Under the pieces are notes generated by a model. It was given only the letters and a program-made list of their open reading frames with translations. It was not told where the DNA came from and did not search any database. From positions 3,596,001 to 3,660,000 of the forward strand of contig JAGMUV010000005.1 in assembly GCA_020744425.1 (NCBI GenBank): 64,000 nt of DNA, given 5' to 3'. Positions 29,501 through 38,892 of the stretch are shown one piece after another (positions within the stretch are counted from its first letter, which is position 1; every line of letters starts with the position of its first letter). The stretch comes from Dactylonectria macrodidyma. Lineage: Eukaryota > Ascomycota > Sordariomycetes > Hypocreales > Nectriaceae. A program made the translations under genes and the position numbers.

Positions 29501-30530
29501 CCCAATCCAAACCAGCTCCGGAGGCAACGAAATCTACCTCGGCTTTCGATTCCGAGTTCCCTCCCATTTCGGAGCTGGAACGCGATGACTCTGACTCTGA
29601 CTCGGCCAGTGAGCGGGGAGGATTCGAAGACGACTTTGCTCCTGTTTCTCCCCCGAACAAGCTAAGCGGTGAGACGGATACATCTGAAGGAGGAGCTATG
29701 TTGGGCGCGGACGACCCAAAGCCGATTCCTTTCGCGCCGACCAAGGAGACGGCCTTCCCATCTGATCCCAAGGAAAAGTACGTATATCCCAGTTTCAGAA
29801 GTTTTGCCAAGACGATTGCTAACTCCTGTCAGCACTGAGCAACCAGCGTCGCCAGCAACGGTGACTGATGCCCAGAGGACAAACGTTGATGACATTTTTG
29901 GCTCAGCCGCCGAAGCCTCCGTAGCCCCAAAGCAGACGGTTTCCTCAAACCCTCCCCAAGCTAAGGGTGCCTTTGACGATGTTGAGTCCGACTTTGAGGG
30001 CCTCGAAGATGCCAAAGAAGGATCTGGGGATGAAGAATTTGCCAACATCTCTCGATCGGGCCTCGAAGACTTTAATCCCGTCTTTGACAGCAGCCCCCCT
30101 GCTAGCCAGGCTAAGAGCGAGTCGACTGCGTTTGGCAACGAGAGCAGCTTTGACTTTGTCTCGGCCAGCTCGACTGGTGCTCCCCCAGCCTCTGGAACTA
30201 GTGCTCAATCCAAGGCAGCCGAAGCCCATGACTGGGATGCCATCTTCTCCGGATTCGACTCCGGAAGTGCCGCGGCCACAGCCCCTGCGCCCGCTGACAA
30301 GCAAACCGCCAGCCCTGCCCAGACGCAAGAGGAGTTCCAGCCTGATGATCCCATTCTGAAGAGACTGACTAGCATGGGGTACGAACGGCAAAGTGCCTTG
30401 GACGCACTGGAGAAGTACGACTACGATGTTAACAAGGTATGTGGCTTGTCTGCAATGTCTCTCCGTGGGAAGCAAAGCTAACAGTTCTCCCTCCTGGTAG
30501 GCCGCAAACTACTTGGCTAGCCACTCTTAA
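26482..30530 (+). CDS. EDE1: Ede1-type endocytic scaffold with EH and UBA domains
   Basis: Early-arriving endocytic scaffold, orthologous in layout to yeast Ede1 and metazoan Eps15. It organises clathrin-mediated endocytic sites at the plasma membrane. Five exons: 26482-26509, 26574-26725, 26785-29777, 29833-30436 and 30501-30530, with introns of 55-64 bp; the product has 1268 residues (yeast Ede1 has 1381). Three EH domains lie at about 15-105, 154-245 and 311-390, each with an EF-hand-like helix pair (for example IWQLADTEQRG, IWDLSDINSQG). Pro-rich linkers with DPF (468-470) and NPF (749-751) motifs follow, as does a long coiled coil at about 547-725. A C-terminal UBA domain (about 1225-1268, MGYERQSALDALEKYDYDVNK then AANYLASHS) should bind ubiquitinated cargo. 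The first exon encodes only nine whole codons and the last exon nine plus the stop. I chose the ATG at 26482 for its strong context and in-frame splicing. It converges on SEC6. Confidence 0.93.
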
Positions 30531-31119
30531 TACTCAGTTGTCCTGTGAAGCCCCATCGCCGTGGAAGAGAGGGGAGGGACTACCTTTACACATCTCATAC
30601 AATTTCCTTTTTCTGTCTTCTCTGCATGTCGATGAAGGCCACCCTTGTTCGATAGTATTTGGGTCAGCGAAACCACATCTTCTTGATTCACTCTCAATCC
30701 CCCCCTTTACCATGTTACCACCGCCCCAGTGTATTTTGTTTTGTGTTGTCGAGGAAGAAGCTTAATGCCCTCCTTGTATCTTCTATGTAATCCGATTCTT
30801 GCGCCCGAGAGAGGTAATAGTGAGAGAATGCTGGTAAATATAGCCGAGTACCCATTGTTGGGACTAGAAGGGAGATTAAGACGAAATTGTAGAATGTTTT
30901 AATGTTTTCTTTTTCTTTCCCCCGAAAGAATATCAAGACCTATCGCTAAAGGGAGGCGCATTTGCGTATCATACATACATGTCCCTATTTCGCCGTTATC
31001 ATTTCACATGCCATTTCTCTTTCTGCCTCTCACCGCCCCCCCCTAAATCGTGATTTATGCTCTTCTCTGTATTCATATTATTCTTCCTTGTTGTCTTGTA
31101 GTTTCAATAGATCATTCGC
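30531..31119. other. Convergent 3' regions of EDE1 and SEC6
   Basis: 589 bp between two stop codons, AT-richer than the flanking exons. Both 3' UTRs must end here and may overlap. No gene is seen. Confidence 0.6.
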
Positions 31120-33381
31120 CTATTTGACTCGTCCCATGATGGTCTCGGGCCCACGGATGACACCCATCTGGGCGGCCCTCGCCTTGACGGCGTTGAGCAT
31201 GCTGCGCTCAAAGTCGTCGCGCGAGCGGAGGACGGCCTCGACCCAGCTGATCTGCAGGTCCCAGTAGGTCTCCTTGAAGTCCTGGAAGGTGTCGGCGATG
31301 GCGTCGCGGTCCGAGGTGAGCAGGCGCAGGAAGTTCTCGGTGACACGCCACGTCTCCTTGATGGAGGCGCCGATTTCGGGGGAGGGCAGGCTGCCGAAGA
31401 GCTCGAAGGCGGTGGCGATGTCGTTGAAGAGCTTGTCTTGGAAGGGGTCGGTGCGGCGGAACTTGACGCCCTTGTTGCGGACGGCGGAGAGGTAGCGGAC
31501 CAGCAGCTCGTCGGCGAAGATCTCGATAAAGATGTCGACGAGCGAGTGGTGCAGCACGTGGCGGTAGTCGTTGACATACTCCTCAAAGGTGACGACCATT
31601 TGCTTCATGGCGGTACTGGTGTACCACCTGGGGGTGAAGAAGTCGGGCATGACGGAAGCGAAGTCGACGGAGAAGATAAGCTGGGCAAAGCGGTTGATGC
31701 ACCAGGTGCTGAAGTCGACGTAGCCGTCGCGGAGGGCCGTCACCTCATTGTCAGCGCGGTCGATGTAGGCGGGCGTGACGCTGACTTCGAACAGGCGACG
31801 GAAGCTCGAGAGATATGAGAGGCGGCCCTCGTCCTCGTTGTCGTCGATACAAGCGATCTGGTCGTTGGCGGTGGCGACCAGCCAGTCCTGGAGGGCCTGG
31901 AAACCGTCGACCTCGGCTAGGTTCTTGCTCGTCTCGAAGCGTACCGCCTCGTCCTCGAGCATCGTCTGCCAGGCCTGCTGGCGAGTACGCAAGCGCGTGA
32001 ACATGGCGTCGATGACGCCCTCGACGACGTCGGCTCGCTGCGAGTTGGCGGCCGCGTCGACCTGCTCGCGCAGCATGCGCCACAGGGCCACCAGGTTCTT
32101 GGTGCGAAAGTAACCGTACTCGTCCTGGTCCAGGTTGGAACCCTCGACGTTGCGGTCGGCAAAGTCCTTCGTCTCCTGGGCGAAGATGCGGTCGATCCAC
32201 TCGTCGAGGAATTTGATGATGAGCTCTCGGAAGTCGCGCACCAGCTCCGCCTCGCGGTTGTCGACGACGTGCGGCACCAGCTCCTCCTGGCGGAAGCCCA
32301 GCTTGGCCATCTTGCGGTAGTACTTGTCCGGGAAGCCGACGATCTCGAGCGTGTGCGCCGACGACGCCTCGGACCCGTCCACCATTTCAACGAGAAAGTC
32401 GTGCATCAGCTGGTGGTACACGTCGGCGTATGTCTTGCCAATGTGCCACTTCTTAGGCATCAGGGGCGTCATGCCGATCTTGACGGCGTTGAGGTCGTTA
32501 AAGTACCACTTCATAATCTTCTCTAGCTTGCTCGGGTCGTCGAGGAACTCGTCGCGCGCCTGGTCGAACTGCTGCTCGGCGCTGAGGCGGATGGCCTGCA
32601 GGAACTTGTCCTTGTACCCGCGCACCTTTTTGGCGCCGTCTGTGATGCTCTGGAACCGCGTCGCCATCTCCTTGTGGTCCTTGAGCGCCTCCTGTAGCGC
32701 CAGCACCCGGAGATCGCTCTTCTCTTCCGCCTCCATGACCACGGCGAATCGCACCACGAGGCCGTTGTTGTCGTTGACGACGAGGTTGATGAGGTTGAGC
32801 GCTAATATGCCAACGTGCTCGTCGAACCAGTCGATGGTCTCGTCGAGGCGCGCAAAATAGTCCTCGAGCGTCGACTCGAGGCTGCTGTCGTCGGCCCGCT
32901 GGATCTGCTCCATGGCATCGTCTCGGATGTTTCGTAGCTGCGTCAGCTCGTAGTGACACGGCAGCAGGTTCGGCATGTTCTCATTGTCTTCGTCGTCCTG
33001 TCTCAGCATGTTCTCGACGACGGACACGCGCTCGTCGAAGGTCTCGAGATTGCGGCGCATGGTCTCGACGGCGCCGAAGTTGCGGTGGGCCTGGGAGACG
33101 AGGTTGATGCTGGCAAAGTCCTTGATCATGTTCTGGGACTCAGAGCATAGTTTGTCAATCTTCATCATCTCGTCCTTGATTGCCTGGACTGTCTTCTGGC
33201 CGTCGCTGAGCCCCGTCATGCCCGACTGCGTCGTCTCGAGCTGCTCCCGCAGTCCGCTCCGCAGCTGGCTGTCGACAGCGCCCTTCTTGCGCGAGAACTC
33301 GAGCTTCAGAGCGGGGATCTTGTCGAGGTCTTCCGGGTGCCGCAGCAGCTCCGCGAGCTTGGGCACGGGTGTGTCGTCCAT
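31120..33381 (-). CDS. SEC6: Exocyst complex subunit Sec6
   Basis: Intronless gene of 753 residues, close to the usual size for the family (yeast 805, human EXOC3 about 750). Sec6 is a core subunit of the exocyst, which tethers secretory vesicles to the plasma membrane at growth sites such as the hyphal tip. The N-terminal part is helical with a coiled coil (about 30-150, including the family stretch KIDKLCSESQNMIKDFASIN). The rest is the helical-bundle Sec6 domain, without catalytic motifs, ending PETIMGRVK. The start ATG at 33381 has a strong context (CACAATGG). The gene is tail to tail with EDE1 and in tandem with BCD1 upstream. No sign of damage is seen. Confidence 0.94.
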   Translation of the reverse strand: MDDTPVPKLAELLRHPEDLDKIPALKLEFSRKKGAVDSQLRSGLREQLETTQSGMTGLSDGQKTVQAIKDEMMKIDKLCSESQNMIKDFASINLVSQAHRNFGAVETMRRNLETFDERVSVVENMLRQDDEDNENMPNLLPCHYELTQLRNIRDDAMEQIQRADDSSLESTLEDYFARLDETIDWFDEHVGILALNLINLVVNDNNGLVVRFAVVMEAEEKSDLRVLALQEALKDHKEMATRFQSITDGAKKVRGYKDKFLQAIRLSAEQQFDQARDEFLDDPSKLEKIMKWYFNDLNAVKIGMTPLMPKKWHIGKTYADVYHQLMHDFLVEMVDGSEASSAHTLEIVGFPDKYYRKMAKLGFRQEELVPHVVDNREAELVRDFRELIIKFLDEWIDRIFAQETKDFADRNVEGSNLDQDEYGYFRTKNLVALWRMLREQVDAAANSQRADVVEGVIDAMFTRLRTRQQAWQTMLEDEAVRFETSKNLAEVDGFQALQDWLVATANDQIACIDDNEDEGRLSYLSSFRRLFEVSVTPAYIDRADNEVTALRDGYVDFSTWCINRFAQLIFSVDFASVMPDFFTPRWYTSTAMKQMVVTFEEYVNDYRHVLHHSLVDIFIEIFADELLVRYLSAVRNKGVKFRRTDPFQDKLFNDIATAFELFGSLPSPEIGASIKETWRVTENFLRLLTSDRDAIADTFQDFKETYWDLQISWVEAVLRSRDDFERSMLNAVKARAAQMGVIRGPETIMGRVK

Positions 33382-33979
33382 TGTGGCGGCGGCGTCGGCA
33401 GCGGGGGATCGTGAACCATGCGACGGTGCAAGGAATCGCCAATCAGACCATGGTGCGGCGATGCCTCAGATGAGTTGTTCCGCCCCTTTCGTCTCCGCGT
33501 AGACAATTAAGAACCCGTCTCTGTAGGAAGCGAAGCGTCGAGTATGGCGAGGTGGTGTTGCAGATTAGAACGTGTTCTAGTCGGATGCAGGGGCACTTGG
33601 AGTATCAGGGAGCCTGGAGGTAACAGGTCGTTGCTCATGCCTGTGGCTGACGCAGCTTCAGCCCAACCTCCCCGCCAACGGAGTGCAGCACAGCCACCAA
33701 CGCCAACACAAAGCCCTTATACAACCATCTTCAGTAACGAGAAGACACCGACCTCATCAAGACATGTACAGCCAAAACATCAAGTGAAATTAGAAAACCA
33801 AACCAATTGCCTGATTTTAGCTGGCACTCTATTCTATGCGTGGCTTTGCAATGGGTATCAATTATGCTACTTGTACATCGTAGTCAGTCTATCCGCTCTA
33901 TAATACATCCAACTCCCATTCCACGGCAACCAGGTCCTCGTCCCTTCTAGACTCGCCCGCCTCACGTCTTCTGCCCGAC
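33382..33979 (-). promoter_or_regulatory. SEC6 upstream region and BCD1 3' flank
   Basis: 598 bp between BCD1 and SEC6. Two minus-strand ATGs lie close to SEC6: one at 33451 opens a two-codon uORF (ATG GTC TGA), and one at 33419 opens a frame that overlaps the SEC6 start. Whether they are transcribed cannot be told from sequence. No gene is seen. Confidence 0.45.
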
Positions 33980-35296
33980 TCACTCGCTATCGCTTCCCGA
34001 GCTACTCGTGGTGTCGTCATCATCATCATCGTCTTCGCCCAGACTTTGCTCCGCAATTACATCGCCTGCCTCCAGTGTGACGCCCTTAGAGCCACTGAAA
34101 TCATCCTCGTCCGACTGCCCTCCCTCCTCATCGCTCTTCACCTCTCCCTCTTCGAGAGCCTTTCCGCCATTCTTTCTCCGCTTTGCTGACTTTCCGGTAA
34201 CATTCTTGCCGGATAGGTTCTTCCTTTTGTTGGGTCCCTGAGGAGGGACGGTGTCCTTGGGCCCAAGTACAAAGCCAGGGGGTAGCGTCTCGTTTTCGTT
34301 CAGCACGTAGACGGTGGGGAACTCGAGGACTCGACAGTTGCTGAGAATATTGCGGAGGCAATCCTCTGCCTTGAGGGGTGTCACGCTCGACGGGAGGTCA
34401 GATCGTGTCCGCTGCCTGCCTAGGAAAAACTGAAAACGCCGTTTTTGTGCATCATCCCTCTCTGAAGGCCACATCGCGTTGTCGACGTCCTGGCAGGACA
34501 CCCAAGTACCAGTGAATGGGTCCTGCAACGTGTATAAAGCCCCAGACCACGTTGAGTCTGATGATTCCTGTCCACCTCGCCCTAACCGCTGGGGCTGCTG
34601 GCCCTTGTCCCTCTGCTGGTCCTCCAAGAATGCATGGTATGCCTTATAGAGCGGCACATCATCCATGACTTTGGACAAGGCGCGTACCCTCTTCGGTCCC
34701 TCCTTCTCGTCATCTTCGTCCATATCACCTTCCTTGCCCTCACCCTGGGCTTCAAAGCCCATCCATTCCACCTGCCAATTGATGCGCCCGGTTCGTCGAT
34801 TCAATGTAGTGTGGTTCTCCTTCTGCCTCGCCATCCCAGTGGGCGCACACACGATGTTGATGTTCAATTTCTTCAGCCGCTGCGCCAAGAGCCTCTCGAA
34901 AGTCCTCCCCTTTGCCTCCATCAGCACCCTCGTCACGAGAACTTTACGCTTGCGACCGTCGCGTCCAGGCTTCCATTTGACTTCTTGGACGGTCAGCGGC
35001 CGCAGCTCCTCCTCTTGTAACAGCGCGCGCTCGTCGACAAGCAGCTTCTCAGAACGTTCCACAGACACCTCGATGCCATGGAGGAAGTTGTAGTCGTGAT
35101 CGATACCGGCGGGGGTGCGAAGCTTCGAGGGACGGACATAGGCTGTGGCATCGCGCTTGCCTGTACATTCGGACCAGGCTTTGTGCTTCTTGATGCAGGC
35201 AAGGGAGCAGGTGCGTATGTCGCAACGGGGGCATTTGTATTTCGGTGTCGAGATGTGACAGATGGCGCAGAGGGAAGTCAATAAGGGATCGGCCAT
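33980..35296 (-). CDS. BCD1: Box C/D snoRNA assembly protein Bcd1 (zf-HIT)
   Basis: Nuclear assembly factor for box C/D snoRNPs, needed for stable accumulation of these guide RNAs. Intronless, 438 residues from the ATG at 35296; the open frame extends 24 codons further upstream, but this ATG sits just before the zinc finger and has a good context (CCAACATGG). The zf-HIT finger is complete: Cys10, Cys13, Cys22, Cys25, Cys30, Cys34, His38 and Cys44. The central part (about 90-330) carries the Bcd1-type core, including VLVTRVLMEAKGRTFERLL and the tract ending KVMDDVPLYKAYHAFL. The C-terminal 90 residues are basic (KRKNLSGKNVTGKSAKRRK) and then strongly acidic, with seven Asp in a row near the end, as in many nucleolar proteins. 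It is in tandem with SEC6 and the DENN gene. Confidence 0.9.
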   Translation of the reverse strand: MADPLLTSLCAICHISTPKYKCPRCDIRTCSLACIKKHKAWSECTGKRDATAYVRPSKLRTPAGIDHDYNFLHGIEVSVERSEKLLVDERALLQEEELRPLTVQEVKWKPGRDGRKRKVLVTRVLMEAKGRTFERLLAQRLKKLNINIVCAPTGMARQKENHTTLNRRTGRINWQVEWMGFEAQGEGKEGDMDEDDEKEGPKRVRALSKVMDDVPLYKAYHAFLEDQQRDKGQQPQRLGRGGQESSDSTWSGALYTLQDPFTGTWVSCQDVDNAMWPSERDDAQKRRFQFFLGRQRTRSDLPSSVTPLKAEDCLRNILSNCRVLEFPTVYVLNENETLPPGFVLGPKDTVPPQGPNKRKNLSGKNVTGKSAKRRKNGGKALEEGEVKSDEEGGQSDEDDFSGSKGVTLEAGDVIAEQSLGEDDDDDDDTTSSSGSDSE

Positions 35297-36126
35297 GTTG
35301 GACAAATATTCTACAATCGATGGATGTATTAGTGTTGGTGTTGGAGGTGGTTGTTGAAGAAAGTGCAATGTCGCGTTTTGCGACCCAGACCATGAACTTT
35401 TTTCTGGGGCTGCAGCGAGAACCTTATCTTATCGGTCAAACCGAGAGCACAGTGGGTCTTTGATGACGGTTCTGGTACCGCATGCCTAGATAGACAACGA
35501 GGAGCCATCTACGAGTAGTACAAACACTTGCATGGATAGAGAGCGAGGGGTTGCCTCACTCATTCGCAATGAACATGCTTTCCTCAAAGGGCACAAAGTT
35601 ACACCTAGAAACTCCTACCAAGATCTAGTCCGTCCACGTTCAGTCTCAACAGCCAAAACATGTCACGTTGCACAGCGACCATAAGTAGAATAAAGTTCAT
35701 AGGTAGTTTTAACAAGAGTTCTTTTCGACTCACTGCTCTTCAAGCCGAGCAAAGGAGGGACGTGAATTGAACCACCATATCTTCTCAACACAATAGGCTA
35801 ACATGACGGGGGAATAATGTGCCTGGCTTTAGGCTGGTTTGAGCGTGCCCGCCCACAAATGACACTGCGAGAAATGGTAATAACAATGATAGAGACAACA
35901 AGGAGACAGATGAACGCCGTAGTCCGCAGATTTTAATCCAAGCCACCGCCGAAGACAGAAGATAGAGAAAGATGAAACAAAAATTGGGATGGAGGACTTC
36001 GTGCCCGAGACGTGGATTGACCGCTTCAACAGTCAACATATCGGAAGGAGATGGGGATGCCTTCTATGACATCGTCATAAGTCTTTGGGATGGATCCTCC
36101 CGTCATGGTTGATACTAGCACAACCC
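35297..36126 (-). promoter_or_regulatory. BCD1 upstream region and DENN gene 3' flank
   Basis: 830 bp. An 84-codon ATG frame at 35785-36039 on the minus strand lies in what should be the 3' UTR of the DENN gene. It is hydrophobic but matches nothing I know. No other gene is seen. Confidence 0.45.
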
Positions 36127-38892
36127 TTATCGGGTGCCGCCGAGGGCGCTAATCCTGGCGCCAGATGGGCGGTGCATCAGGGATTGTGCGTGTTTGGAAA
36201 CGACACCGGTCTCGTGCGTGATACCGCCGTGGTCACTTCGGCCATCGAAGTCCTCCTCATCATCCTCGACAATCTTGGTAGGGATCTCGTCTCGGAGGTT
36301 GTACTGTTGACTGGAACGCTCAGGCGTAGTGGCAGTGGAGGCGTAAGACATCGCCGTGCTGCTGCGGTTGGGGATGAGATCTGGGGTGGGAGGGATACTG
36401 GACGCCCTCCCAGACGCAGGCTGAAGGAGGCTGTCATCACCTGTTTCAGACGTGGCGGCGGAGTGGCCGTCATCGCTCTGGGCGGTAGAGAGGCTAGAAT
36501 TCCGTCTACTCGCACGAAACTCAGCATCCTGCGCTAGCTGGAGGCCCTCAACAGCAGCCTGGCACTGCTCGGCAATGTTGCGCACGATGTGGGCGATGGC
36601 GTCGGTCTTGTCCTTCAGGTGGCGGTCAGCGACGTCTCGGAAGCTCGACGCTGAAAGTCGCTTGTTGCGGCTAGGCGAGGCCTTGAGCATGCGATTATCG
36701 GTGTGCGTGCGGTTGTCGTTCTCGGGAGTAGCGTCCTCGTCGTCAACTTCAGCATCGTCATAGCCCTCCTCAATCTCCTGGCTCAAGTCATCAGGCTTGG
36801 TGAGAGAGTGGATAAGATGCTCCATGTGATGGCTCTGACCACCAATGAGGCTGCGGAGGTGCAGAACCACCCGGCGGGCCTCGTCACGTTGTCGAAGGAT
36901 AGTGACGTTGGTATGCTGAAGCTGGGAAAGCTCCTTCTTGTTCCTCTTACGCTCACGCTCGAGCTCCTCAGCGATCTCCTGCTGGAGGACGAGGGCCTCT
37001 AGAGCATCATCACGCTGCTTCTCGGTGCCAGTGAGGCGAACGGACAACCTGGCGTTGTCGTCCTTCTGCTGGTCAATGAGGCCGGCGAGGCGGCGGTTCT
37101 CCCTCTTGTGGTTCTCAATCTTGCCCTTGAGATCCTGAGTCTCCTTGGTAAGCTGCTCAGCAAACGCCTGGAACTTGAGGAACTGCTGCTTCCAGCTCTC
37201 GAGTTCCTCGACAAGGTAGTTGTTGCGCTTGGTAACCTTGCTGAGCTCTGTATCCATACGACCCTTGAGGTTGATGAAGTCCTGCCAGGCCTCGAGAGCA
37301 TCCCGAGAGTACTGGTTCCTCTCGCGAACAATCTCATTGAGATGACGCATAGAGACCTTGGTCATGAGGGGCTTCTTGACAGATCCTCCGAAGACGGCCT
37401 TGATGCCAGTGTTGCGACCGAGCTTTTCACAAACGTGGTCCATGACAGCCATAACGGAGTCCTGGTTCCACCATTCGGGGTCTTGTGTGGACTCAACCTC
37501 GCCACGCATAACAATGATCTGGCCAGCGGGGACAAGCTTCCCGCCACCGTAGGCGGATCGAAGGTGAGGAGGAACACCAGTGGGTGTGACATCACCATTA
37601 AGGGCTTGGGTGAGGCGGCTGACGAACTTGTTGCGCTGGCCAGGGGATAGGGCAGTGGGAGGGCTAGAGGTCAGGACGAAGTTGCGGTCGAGATCAACGA
37701 CCAAGGCATCAGTAGGGGCAGTGAACAGAGACCGACACTCGACAGTGATGCCGAGGATGTATGGGCCTGGCTCTTGGACCAATTCCTTAGCATGACGGGC
37801 GTGGACAACAGGAACATAGAGACCACTCCACTCGTAGACTCGAACGCAGTATCGGACTGTCTCAGCAGCCATGGTCAGCATGGCCGGATAGTGGCTAACA
37901 AAGATAATGCGTCGAGTGGGAGAGATGGCGGCTTCAATGACACCGACGATGTTGGGAATCGACAAACAGTTGAACAGGGGCCACATGGCGAAGTTCTGGA
38001 AGCCGGTAGGCGAAGAAGGGAATTGATAGCACAGCGCATAATCCTTCATGTCAATTCGAACGAGATCGTTGAGGCGGGGAGCTGGGAAGCTCAGAATGCG
38101 GGACACCTCTTCGGCGTGAAACAGGTTGGTAGCCTTGTTCCAGTGAATCCACATGCCTCGAAGGTAATCACCAAGGAGGTTGTAGAGAGGGTAGCGGGAG
38201 AGGAAAGACAAGCAGTAGGGAATCCAGTAGGTCTCGTCGGGGTTGTCGTAAAAATCGCTCTCGGTGCGTTTGCGGAGATCACGAATAGTCTCGGCCCTCT
38301 TCTCATCAGCCCGGGACCAGACGCGAAGACAGATGCCGTAGAGAGTGTGTGAAGAATCTTGCTGAAGAACAAAAGCATGGTGAACACAATGGGGTTGACT
38401 CCGGCCGGTGCAAATCTCGACATCGTGGGGAAAGCAGGCCTAATTGAACATGGGTCAGCGGCTTTGCGACGCAATAAACTGGTGTAAGTTAACACATACA
38501 CGCATGGCGGCATGAAGAGCACGCGCAATCTCGTTGTCCTGTTCCAGACGGGGACTGCTACCCAAAATCTCGGGGAGCCAGAACTGGCCAACAGCACCCT
38601 TCATGTGACCAATCTTGCCCTGAGCAGGAGCTGGAGCCTTCACCCATTGAGAGGGCTCACGGCCAACACCGCATACCATATACGCATGGGTAAGAGTCTT
38701 AGGGGTACGAGCTTGCAGCTTGATGTTGAGGGTGGAGGGAATGGGCTGGGTAATGCGCGAGTGCAATGATGAGGTCCGGCTCGGAATCAGGAGGTTCTGA
38801 TCAGCTCCTTGGTCGCGGGTGCTGGGCCGGCCGTCACGATCGCTAGTCCGAGGACGAGTAAAGGAGGGATGGGTGTTCAGGGAGGGAGGCAT
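36127..38892 (-). CDS. DENN (AEX-3) domain protein with long coiled coil
   Basis: Exons 38500-38892 and 36127-38439 are joined over a 60-bp intron (38440-38499, donor GTATGT, acceptor TTAG) that leaves the frame at a codon border (AAMR then ACFPHDVEI). The product has 901 residues. DENN proteins act mainly as nucleotide exchange factors for Rab GTPases in vesicle traffic; the partner Rab cannot be told from sequence. Residues 1-60 are disordered. The upstream DENN part covers about 60-190 (FWLPEILG, YGICLRVW) and the core DENN domain about 200-400 (FNCLSIPNIVGVIEAAISP, RIIFVSHYPAMLT, ALVVDLDRN). A coiled coil runs at about 497-660, followed by an acidic stretch and a Ser-rich tail. This DENN plus C-terminal coiled-coil layout is, as far as I recall, usual in filamentous fungi. 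The start ATG at 38892 is the only one in frame before the DENN region. Confidence 0.85.

Noticed and set aside
35785..36039. 84-codon ATG frame after the DENN gene
   Set aside because: It lies where the DENN 3' UTR is expected, has no homology I can recognise, and its hydrophobic composition comes from an A/G-rich plus strand.
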